DNA from: an uncultured Butyrivibrio sp.
GTDB lineage: Bacteria; Bacillota; Clostridia; Lachnospirales; Lachnospiraceae
Direction of reading: 5' to 3'
Assembly: GCA_947169985.1 (NCBI GenBank)
Contig: CAMVRW010000110.1
Location: forward strand, 1 to 7,658
DNA: 7,658 nucleotides
Shown here piece by piece: positions 1 through 5,273 of the stretch; the first letter of the stretch is position 1, and each line of letters opens with the position of its first letter. Position numbers and translations under genes: made by a program. The notes under the pieces are model-generated. The model was given only the letters and a program-made list of their open reading frames with translations. It was not told the origin of the DNA and did no database searches.

Positions 1-872
1 CCCGTCTTGCCTGCAACAGCATCAAGAACCGTCACGACATCAATTATTGCATCTATGACGAGATGCTTCGTGACAATCTTCGCAGACAGCAGTATGTCAT
101 TGATCATATTGATGAAGCCATTGAGAAGGAGTACATAAAGGTCTATTACCAGCCGGTGGTGCGGGTAAAGACCGGAGAGATATGTGGCTATGAAGCGCTG
201 GTAAGGTGGATCGACCCCAATTACGGAATGCTCTCGCCGGGAGATTTCATCGATACTCTGGAGCAGTATCACCTGATTCACCTGGTGGACACCTATGTTG
301 TCAGGAAGGTCTGTCAGGACTATGCACGGATGTCAGAGGAGGGAAAAGAAATTGTTCCCGTCTCCTTAAACATCTCCAGACTGGACTTCGAACTGTGCGA
401 TATCTTTGGCATTGTAGAGGCTACCAGAGAAAAATACGGTGTACCTAAAAACATGCTGGATCTTGAGATTACTGAGAGCGCACTTAATTCAAATGCAGGA
501 TTTATCAAGTCCGAATGTTCAAGAATGAGAGATCTTGGATATCACATCTGGATCGATGATTTCGGCTCGGGCTATTCATCCCTGAACACGATTGCTGAGT
601 ACAGCTTCGATGTACTTAAGCTGGATATGGTATTCCTAAGGAGTCTTGATAATAATCCAAAGACCGGAAAGATTATGACTTACATTGTTGAAGGTGCAAA
701 AGCCATGGGAGTATCCCCGCTTTGCGAAGGCTGTGAAACTGAGCAGCATTTCCAGTTCCTTAAGGATATTGGATGCGAAAGAGCTCAGGGCTACTATTTT
801 GGAAAGCCAATGCCAATGGAGGAATCCAGAAGCATGACTTTAGCAAAAGGTTTTAAGTGGGAAAAAGTATAA
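1..872 (+). CDS. c-di-GMP phosphodiesterase, GGDEF (tail) - EAL protein, 5' end outside window
   Basis: The frame is open from the first bases (codons from position 3), so the gene starts upstream; the ATG at 63 is internal. The first 25 or so codons, up to a 'YCIYDEML' stretch, resemble the end of a GGDEF domain. A complete EAL domain follows. Numbering from the Met at 63, the expected catalytic and metal-binding residues are all present: E44 in YEALVRW, N103 in LNIS, E135 in LEITES, D165 and D166 in IDDFGSGYSSL, K186 in VLKLD, E222 in CEGCET and Q242 in AQGYYF. Family knowledge says such domains hydrolyse c-di-GMP to pGpG in the cytoplasm, so activity is likely. Whether the GGDEF part makes c-di-GMP or only regulates cannot be seen, and any N-terminal sensor is outside the window. 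The frame ends in TAA with no clear terminator behind it. The next gene encodes a probable c-di-GMP receptor. Confidence 0.93.
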   Translation, partial: RLACNSIKNRHDINYCIYDEMLRDNLRRQQYVIDHIDEAIEKEYIKVYYQPVVRVKTGEICGYEALVRWIDPNYGMLSPGDFIDTLEQYHLIHLVDTYVVRKVCQDYARMSEEGKEIVPVSLNISRLDFELCDIFGIVEATREKYGVPKNMLDLEITESALNSNAGFIKSECSRMRDLGYHIWIDDFGSGYSSLNTIAEYSFDVLKLDMVFLRSLDNNPKTGKIMTYIVEGAKAMGVSPLCEGCETEQHFQFLKDIGCERAQGYYFGKPMPMEESRSMTLAKGFKWEKV

Positions 873-941
873 ACAAGGTATTAAAATTGCTTAAATTATT
901 CTGAAATGTATCACGAAGTACACGTAAAATAGCAAATATGA

Positions 942-971
942 TGTTTTTTATGATTGTGCAAAAATTATAAT
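942..971 (+). promoter_or_regulatory. possible promoter for the PilZ-surface protein unit
   Basis: The gap 873-1001 is AT-rich and contains a consensus-like -10 box, TATAAT, at about 966-971. The candidate -35 (TGTTTT, about 942-947, spacer 18) is weak. A start site near 978 would leave a very short leader before the AGGAGG ribosome binding site at 987-992, which is 9 nt from the ATG at 1002. AT-rich DNA yields TATAAT-like words by chance, so this is tentative. No terminator hairpin was found behind the EAL gene, so readthrough from it is also possible. Confidence 0.35.
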
Positions 972-1001
972 AATAATGAAGACACCAGGAGGTAAAAAGA
1001 C

Positions 1002-1343
1002 ATGGAAGAACGCAGAACCATTAACAGAGTAGAGTTTTTAGCAAACAGTGTGATCGTTGATAAGCAGACACTGGCAAGGTATTTTGGGCAGGTGAAAAAC
1101 ATAAGCCCTTTGGGTATAGCGATCACCGTGGATAAGCGGATTCCTAATCTTGTGGGCAGAGATGTGATCATCGTTGCAGAAACAATGATCATGTACGCAG
1201 AAGCAGTACGTGAGGACAAGGAAATGGGAGAAAAGAAATCTGTTGCGTTTAAGGCAAGGAAATTTACTCCTGATGTTTTGCAGTATCTTTTCGAGCAGAT
1301 AGGCGCAGATCTTGAGGATGATGGCGAGAGTGAGGAGCAGTAA
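1002..1343 (+). CDS. PilZ-domain protein, probable c-di-GMP receptor
   Basis: This 113-residue cytoplasmic protein has the two hallmark PilZ motifs in the right order. RxxxR is R5-T-I-N-R9 near the N-terminus, and N/DxSxxG is N33-I-S35-P-L-G38. The rest fits the PilZ beta-barrel pattern: a hydrophobic strand (DVIIV), a strand ending in an AEAV-type segment, a VAFKARKF strand and a C-terminal helix (PDVLQYLFEQI). An acidic tail ends the protein. PilZ domains with these motifs bind c-di-GMP dimers and act as effectors. The protein is essentially a lone PilZ domain, so it presumably works by contacting a partner. AGGAGG at 987-992 supports the start. The large surface-protein gene begins 38 nt after the stop with no terminator between, so the two are probably co-transcribed. 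The weakest point is that overall similarity outside the motifs is judged by eye. Confidence 0.8.
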   Translation: MEERRTINRVEFLANSVIVDKQTLARYFGQVKNISPLGIAITVDKRIPNLVGRDVIIVAETMIMYAEAVREDKEMGEKKSVAFKARKFTPDVLQYLFEQIGADLEDDGESEEQ

Positions 1344-1381
1344 GAAAATAGTTTGGTGATGTCAGTAAGTGAGGTGTTGAT

Positions 1382-1480
1382 ATGATGAAGAAACATGTTA
1401 AAAACAGAAAATTGGTTTCAGCAATGGTTATTGGAATATCTTCAATGATGATGCTGCAGACACCTTTTACAGCCTACGCA
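1382..1480 (+). other. Sec signal peptide
   Basis: Residues 1-33 show the three classic parts: a basic n-region (MMKKHVKNRK), a hydrophobic Met/Ile/Val-rich core (LVSAMVIGISSMMML), and a c-region ending TAYA, with probable signal peptidase I cleavage after A33 (A-Y-A before FEDE). There is no lipobox cysteine, so it is not a lipoprotein. The amber codon lies 43 codons after the predicted cleavage site, so export information is cut off from the body of the protein when translation stops. Confidence 0.9.
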
Positions 1481-1612
1481 TTTGAAGATGAACCGCCACA
1501 GGAGCCTGATACCAATCCACCAACAGAACAGCAAAATGAGGAAGCTCCACCAGCACCGGCTGCTGATTACACACCTTCAGAAGAAGTTGTGGCAGCTGAT
1601 ACGGCGGTATAG
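1382..1612 (+). CDS. N-terminal fragment of the surface protein: signal peptide plus Pro/Glu-rich segment
   Basis: This 76-codon frame ends at the amber codon. If termination is efficient, its product is a secreted peptide of about 43 residues after signal-peptide removal, acidic and rich in Pro, Glu, Gln and Ala, with no recognisable domain. It ends in a composition (AADYTPSEEVVAADTAV) that carries on smoothly after the stop (TAVAEIAQQE), which is why I read it as the front of the larger protein rather than an independent gene. Two adjacent ATGs (1382 and 1385) could both serve GAGGTG at 1371-1376, with spacings of about 6 and 9 nt. Confidence 0.6.
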   Translation: MMKKHVKNRKLVSAMVIGISSMMMLQTPFTAYAFEDEPPQEPDTNPPTEQQNEEAPPAPAADYTPSEEVVAADTAV

Positions 1613-1621
1613 ACAGCAGTA

Positions 1622-1637
1622 GCTGAGATCGCTCAGC
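1622..1637 (+). other. small hairpin 9 nt after the amber codon
   Basis: GCTGAG (1622-1627), loop ATCG, CTCAGC (1632-1637) form a perfect 6-bp GC-rich stem with a 4-nt loop. It sits within coding sequence (Ala-Glu-Ile-Ala-Gln) and 9 nt separate it from the TAG at 1610-1612. There is no U-tract, so it is not a terminator. The coincidence with the stop codon is notable, but a 6-bp stem in repetitive Ala/Gln/Glu codons can arise by chance. Confidence 0.4.
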
Positions 1638-1666
1638 AGGAGAATACTGAAACTGCCGGAGCTGAT

Positions 1667-4600
1667 GTGGCTGTTGAGGCAGCAGCTGATCAGATCATAA
1701 ACGGAACTAAGGATGAAAACGGTGCTACAGTACTTCAGGCAGCAGATAAACTTAAAGAAACAAGTGATGTACAGACAGAGGGTGACAAAGCTATTGACGC
1801 TCTTATTGATGCTGCAAAGGATGTGAAAGATGGCGGTGTGGATGAAGCAGGAAATCATACTGCATCAGCTCTTGAGTTGCTTCAAGAGGCTCAGGTTGAA
1901 ATTCAGGGAGATGCTACCAATGACGTAGTGGACGGTGTCAAGGAACAGCTTGAATTTGCAAAGACTAAGGAGAAGGAAGCTGAAGCACTGGAACAGACAA
2001 TAGTAGGTTATGACTATACGGACAGCCATGGTGAAGAGCAAATGGTTGAAGGTACTGCAACCACAACCTTTGAAGATGCAGCTACTGCTATGAGTGCATC
2101 AGCAGATATTCAAAGTAGTGCTAAAGAGCATCAGGAAGCATCTGATAATCTGGATGCTTTGCTGGCAACCATCAATAATGCCAGTGAAGAAACTGATGGG
2201 GATATCGATACAAAGAATGAATTAATAGAGCAGTATAATACCGCAGTTGCAACCTATAATGCTAATCTTGAACTGGATCAGAGCACTATTATTGCAGCGA
2301 AGGAAGCTGCGTATACTCAGGCAAAGCAGAAATATGACGCTGCAGTTGCACAACTGGAGCAGGCTTTGGCAGATTTGAAGACCGCTGAAAATGAGTTCTA
2401 TGCCAGCACCAAGGCGGCTAAAGTTGCAGCAGAGCAGGCTCAGGATAAGGTTGAGAAGGCTCAGACTAAGGTTGATAACCTTTCGAAAGCCCTTGATAAT
2501 GCAGAAGCTAAACTTGAAGCAGAGCAGAATGCGGCTGAAAATCTTGCAGATGGTACTAAAAATCTTCTTAACAACAAAAATGAGTTTAAAACTAATGGCT
2601 CGTTTGAGGAGAGGAGAAAACTGGCAGTACAAACATATCTTAACTACTACCTGCCTGTAGTAAAGGGGCAGGAAGTGGTGATAGATGATGATGAGAACAA
2701 AGTGGAATGTGATACCTCTGATGGAGCTACCAAACACTTGGATAATCAGGAGTTCAACTATATCAAAGTTACTTATTCCGTAAAGGATGAAAGCGGTGTA
2801 GTTCAAAGAGTTACCAGTTATCTGAACTGGGATGCCATTGAAAAGAGAACAACTGCTGAAGACGTCTATGGAAGTAACACAAGTAATGGAATGAGTGGAA
2901 ACATCAATTCAGGTGCATCTACAGGATTGCTTGTATTCGAGAAGACTGAAGACGAGGTAAAGGCAGGGGAATTCATTCAAACTCTCTACAGGTACCAGGA
3001 TCCTGTTGATAAATCCTGGCACTTCATTACTCAGGAAGAATTCGATGCTCTTCCTGATGCTGTAGGCAGAAAAGACACTCATAACAAGATTTTCAATGGA
3101 CAGGCTATAGATGTAAGAGCATATTCAGATATTACGCTGTCTAACGGTCAGACACTCAAAGGCTGGTACTCGAAAGATGGTGTAAATGGTGTCAAGAACT
3201 ACTACGGTGTCAATAATCGTCTTAGCAATGGCGACAGGCTTCTTGATGTATACAAATACACTGCTGAAGATGGTACTACAAAGTTCATCACAGCAGAAGA
3301 CTATGCTAAGATAACTGATGCAGAAGCCCAAGCAGGATATACCAAGGTGCAGCAGAACCAGAACAATCTGGCCCATAAGGCTGAGAACTGCTATGTTATA
3401 GCTACAGATAGTAATGCAGATAAACACCTTGCGAAGAGTCAAAAGGAAGGTGTGGCAGATTCAGTAACATACACATGGCTCACCCAGGTTAACGGAGTGA
3501 GCGAAGAAAAACTGCAGGCACTGGTATCAGGCAGTAAAGCACTTAATGCAGTAATGAAGGCTAATGCTAACGGTGGCAACCATGGAGCTGACTTTAGTCT
3601 ATACAGATCCGCTATTACTAATGCGCAGACTCAGATGACTGAAGCTAAGAGTACTGCAGACAACCTCATAGCTGCAATCGATACCCTGGAGCAGAAGGCA
3701 GCGGACACTGAAACTGAAGCTAAGCACAAAGTCATCTACGCAAAGGATGTAGTTAAGTTTAACACCGAGGATGAAAATAGCATCGTTAAGCACTTCAATA
3801 TCACCCTTGAGGATGGTGATCCAACAGAAGCTGAGATCAATGGCTACACTGTAAATGAGCTGATCACATTCCTTAATGGACGTCTTGATGGTGAGCAGGC
3901 TAAGATCAATACGGCTAAGACGACCATCAACAGCTTCACGAATCGAACCGTTTTGGCAGCAGTAATGAAGAAGATCACGCAGCCAACAGATGGTTCAGGA
4001 ACCGGAGGAGGAACAACAGGTACCGGTGGCACCGGCGGAGGCTCAGGAACAACAGAAACCGGTGGAGGATCTGGTGGTGGAACAACCGGAGGCTCAAGCG
4101 GCACAGGAACAACAACTGGTGGAACTGAGACCGGTGGAAGCGGAACAACAGGTGCTGGCGGAAGCGGAACCGGAGGAACTGGTGGAACAACCGGAGGCAC
4201 AGGTGGCACTGGTGGTGGAGCAACCGGAGGTTCTGGTGCAGCATCTGGAACAACTGAGACTGGCGGAACAACTGGTGGAGGTGGAACAACTACAACTGGT
4301 GGTGGAACAACTGGTACCGGTGGAGCAACCGGAGGCTCAAGCGGCACAGGAACAACAACTGGTGGAACTGAGACCGGTGGAAGCGGAACAGGCGGAGCCG
4401 GAGGAACTGGTGGTGGAACAACTGGCGGCGCTGGAACAACTACAACTGGCGGTGGAACAACTGGTGGAACAGGTACTACAGCAGGAACAACTGAGACAGG
4501 CGGCGGAGCAACCGGTGGCGCAGGAGTTGGCGGAGCTTCAACAGTAAGTGAGACTGCAGCAGCTATTACTACTGGAACCGCTCAGGCTACCAATCCTGCA

Positions 4601-5140
4601 ACAGTTGCAATCGCTGAGGAAGCACCTGCACTTACTGCAACAGCAGGCGGAGCAGCCCAGGCAGCAGTAGATGCTATACAGGCAGCTGGCCATGCAGGCG
4701 GCGGAGCAGCGCAGGCAGCTGGCGGAGCAGCCCCGGCAGCAGGCGGAGCAGCTCAGGCTGACGGCGCAGCACAGATAGCTGATGCTGGAAATGCTGGAGC
4801 AGGCGGAGCTGGACAGGTAACCGGAAACGCCGGCGGCGGAACGGCCCAGGCAGGTGGTGGAGCAGATCAGGTAGCTGATGCAGGAAATGCCGGAGGCCCC
4901 GTAATGGCTGATATCCCTGAGGGAGGCGTAGCCCTTGCAGATTCTGTAGGCGACAATGATGGTGCAGAGACCATCACAGCAACTATCACAGATGATGATA
5001 CTGCTACAGCTGCAGCAGCAGAGGTACCGGTTAAGCCTGAGAGAATGAACTGGTGGTGGGTACTTATCATCGCAGTTCTTGGCGAGAGAGGCCGTGAACT
5101 CTATGTTAAGTATAAAAAGGAGAATGCTCCAAAGAATTGA
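1667..5140 (+). CDS. main body of the surface protein downstream of the amber codon
   Basis: This is the long uninterrupted frame of 1,157 codons in phase with the signal-peptide fragment. The first usable start is GTG at 1667, with GGAG at 1658-1661 five nt before it; the first in-frame ATG (2042) has only a weak GAAGAG ahead. A product from either start would lack a signal peptide and would be stranded in the cytoplasm despite its surface architecture, so independent translation makes little biological sense. The coiled-coil part shows long runs such as AEQAQDKVEKAQTKVDNL. The central region carries two related modules (2984-3064 and 3248-3331). The protein closes with MNWWWVLIIAVLG and a basic tail. 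There are no further stops or frameshifts. I do not recognise a named family. Confidence 0.7.
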   Translation: MAVEAAADQIINGTKDENGATVLQAADKLKETSDVQTEGDKAIDALIDAAKDVKDGGVDEAGNHTASALELLQEAQVEIQGDATNDVVDGVKEQLEFAKTKEKEAEALEQTIVGYDYTDSHGEEQMVEGTATTTFEDAATAMSASADIQSSAKEHQEASDNLDALLATINNASEETDGDIDTKNELIEQYNTAVATYNANLELDQSTIIAAKEAAYTQAKQKYDAAVAQLEQALADLKTAENEFYASTKAAKVAAEQAQDKVEKAQTKVDNLSKALDNAEAKLEAEQNAAENLADGTKNLLNNKNEFKTNGSFEERRKLAVQTYLNYYLPVVKGQEVVIDDDENKVECDTSDGATKHLDNQEFNYIKVTYSVKDESGVVQRVTSYLNWDAIEKRTTAEDVYGSNTSNGMSGNINSGASTGLLVFEKTEDEVKAGEFIQTLYRYQDPVDKSWHFITQEEFDALPDAVGRKDTHNKIFNGQAIDVRAYSDITLSNGQTLKGWYSKDGVNGVKNYYGVNNRLSNGDRLLDVYKYTAEDGTTKFITAEDYAKITDAEAQAGYTKVQQNQNNLAHKAENCYVIATDSNADKHLAKSQKEGVADSVTYTWLTQVNGVSEEKLQALVSGSKALNAVMKANANGGNHGADFSLYRSAITNAQTQMTEAKSTADNLIAAIDTLEQKAADTETEAKHKVIYAKDVVKFNTEDENSIVKHFNITLEDGDPTEAEINGYTVNELITFLNGRLDGEQAKINTAKTTINSFTNRTVLAAVMKKITQPTDGSGTGGGTTGTGGTGGGSGTTETGGGSGGGTTGGSSGTGTTTGGTETGGSGTTGAGGSGTGGTGGTTGGTGGTGGGATGGSGAASGTTETGGTTGGGGTTTTGGGTTGTGGATGGSSGTGTTTGGTETGGSGTGGAGGTGGGTTGGAGTTTTGGGTTGGTGTTAGTTETGGGATGGAGVGGASTVSETAAAITTGTAQATNPATVAIAEEAPALTATAGGAAQAAVDAIQAAGHAGGGAAQAAGGAAPAAGGAAQADGAAQIADAGNAGAGGAGQVTGNAGGGTAQAGGGADQVADAGNAGGPVMADIPEGGVALADSVGDNDGAETITATITDDDTATAAAAEVPVKPERMNWWWVLIIAVLGERGRELYVKYKKENAPKN
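2984..3331 (+). repeat. duplicated protein module within the central region
   Basis: Two segments of about 27 residues align with one gap. The first (2984-3064) reads YRYQDP...HFITQEEF...LPDA and the second (3248-3331) reads YKYTAED...KFITAEDY...ITDA. The shared pattern is aromatic-basic-Tyr, an acidic turn, basic-Phe-Ile-Thr, two acidic residues, an aromatic, and a closing Asp-Ala. This looks like a beta-hairpin followed by a helix start. An upstream stretch (YSVKDESG...VTSYLNWDAIE) may be a more distant third copy. The DNA is diverged, so the duplication is old. Confidence 0.55.
4083..4147 (+). repeat. 65-bp exact direct repeat, copy 1
   Basis: By hand comparison these 65 bases are identical to 4326-4390. 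The copies are 243 bp (81 codons) apart, so recombination between them would remove or add 81 codons without changing frame. The match ends cleanly on both sides (A versus G at each flank). The encoded segment is TGGSSGTGTTTGGTETGGSG. Confidence 0.85.
4326..4390 (+). repeat. 65-bp exact direct repeat, copy 2
   Basis: This is the second copy of 4083-4147, in the same orientation and reading frame. Identity over synonymous positions indicates recent duplication or gene conversion within the stalk. Confidence 0.85.
4645..4905 (+). repeat. Ala/Gly/Gln-rich repeat block
   Basis: After the stalk the protein shifts to units like GGAAQAA and GGAAPAA, then to a longer motif that recurs at a 96-bp offset: QIADAGNAG from 4772 and QVADAGNAG from 4868. 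The copies differ at synonymous positions, so they are older than the 65-bp repeat. The block probably forms a flexible, wall-spanning spacer before the membrane anchor. No known binding motif was recognised. Confidence 0.75.
5051..5137 (+). other. C-terminal membrane anchor and basic tail
   Basis: Residues 1224-1234 (WWWVLIIAVLG) form a short hydrophobic segment opened by three Trp. It is followed by ERGRELYVKYKKENAPKN, a basic tail expected to stay in the cytoplasm. No LPXTG-like sorting motif precedes it; the nearest upstream residues are VPVKPERMN. The segment is shorter than a standard 18-20-residue helix, so it may tilt or extend into ERGRELYV. From memory, similar WW-hydrophobic-G-x-x-x-Tyr-basic tails occur on large clostridial surface proteins. 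Confidence 0.65.
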
Positions 5141-5173
5141 TTTCTCCACTACTTTAAAGCGGTAAAATATTCA

Positions 5174-5203
5174 TTGACTATATGCCGTAAAACACGCTAT
5201 TAT
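5174..5203 (+). promoter_or_regulatory. promoter for the trpB-like gene
   Basis: The -35 box TTGACT (5174-5179) and -10 box TATTAT (5198-5203) are separated by 18 bp, a good match to a vegetative sigma-A promoter. Transcription would begin near 5210, about 50 nt before the ribosome binding site. The short leader has no room for a T-box or a peptide attenuator, so no tryptophan-responsive control is visible. The start site would fall inside the left arm of the adjoining terminator hairpin. Confidence 0.65.
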
Positions 5204-5239
5204 ATACAAGTGTCATGTAAATGGCACTTGTATTTTTTT
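5204..5239 (+). terminator. intrinsic terminator behind the surface-protein gene
   Basis: ATACAAGTG (5204-5212) pairs perfectly with CACTTGTAT (5225-5233), with a further U-G and C-G pair inside. A run of seven T (5233-5239) follows. It lies 64 nt after the surface-protein stop and so would end that transcript. It overlaps the start region of the downstream promoter. Confidence 0.8.
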
Positions 5240-5273
5240 GTATTCTTTTGGGAATTGTAATGGAGGGAGAAAA

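Larger units (their letters stand above)
3992..4540 (+). repeat. Gly/Thr-rich low-complexity stalk (183 codons)
   Basis: Codons 871-1053 of the full frame are almost only Gly and Thr, with some Ser, Ala and Glu, built from units such as GGTTG, TETGG and GSGTT. The DNA is made of degenerate GGN-ACN words, and several longer blocks recur. One is an exact 65-bp direct repeat; another is a 33-bp block at 4282-4314 that recurs at 4432-4464 with one visible mismatch. Such segments in surface proteins are usually extended linkers that hold the N-terminal part away from the wall, and Thr-rich ones can be O-glycosylated; that role is inferred here. Open frames on the other strand and in another + frame are composition artefacts. 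Confidence 0.9.
1382..5140 (+). pseudogene. large exported surface protein (adhesin-like) with an in-frame amber codon; 1,252-residue frame
   Basis: One reading frame runs from ATG 1382 to TGA 5138-5140, broken only by TAG at 1610-1612 (codon 77). The domain order reads as a single surface protein: signal peptide (1-33); Pro/Glu-rich segment (34-75); Ala/Glu/Gln-rich helical region with strong coiled coil around 280-395; unrecognised central region about 405-735 with an internal duplication and the only two cysteines; second helical segment about 738-785; Gly/Thr stalk (871-1053); Ala/Gly/Gln block (about 1089-1175); short Trp-rich membrane segment (1224-1234) with a basic tail. The start follows GAGGTG at 1371-1376. 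No LPXTG motif is visible. Adhesion or another cell-surface role is inferred from architecture only. The rest of the frame is intact, so decay, if real, is recent. Sequencing error (CAG to TAG would be Gln) or amber readthrough are the alternatives. The label 'pseudogene' is provisional. Confidence 0.6.

Noticed and set aside
965..1396. 143-codon minus-strand frame opposite the PilZ gene
   Set aside because: The + strand frame has PilZ motifs and a strong ribosome binding site; the antisense frame has neither.
3844..4347. 167-codon minus-strand frame rich in Pro and Val (VPPVPPV runs)
   Set aside because: Antisense of Gly/Thr codons automatically gives Pro, Val and Leu. There is no ribosome binding site and no independent evidence.
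3990..4547. 185-codon + strand frame rich in Glu, Gln, Val and Pro over the stalk
   Set aside because: It is the out-of-phase reading of the GGN-ACN repeats. It has no start context, its composition is pure repeat, and it lies wholly inside the surface-protein frame.
3992..4905. Repeats considered as a CRISPR array or mobile-element repeat
   Set aside because: Units are in-frame amino-acid repeats without fixed-length unique spacers, terminal inverted repeats or a transposase.
4538..5149. 203-codon minus-strand frame rich in Ser and Cys
   Set aside because: Antisense of GCA/GCT/GGC-rich coding sequence. The many scattered Cys and Ser are a composition effect, not a cysteine-rich peptide.
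5238..5273. Longer TrpB start at TTG 5238
   Set aside because: The TTG sits in the terminator T-tract with no ribosome binding site, while ATG 5274 has GGAGG 7 nt upstream and starts a normal TrpB2 N-terminus.
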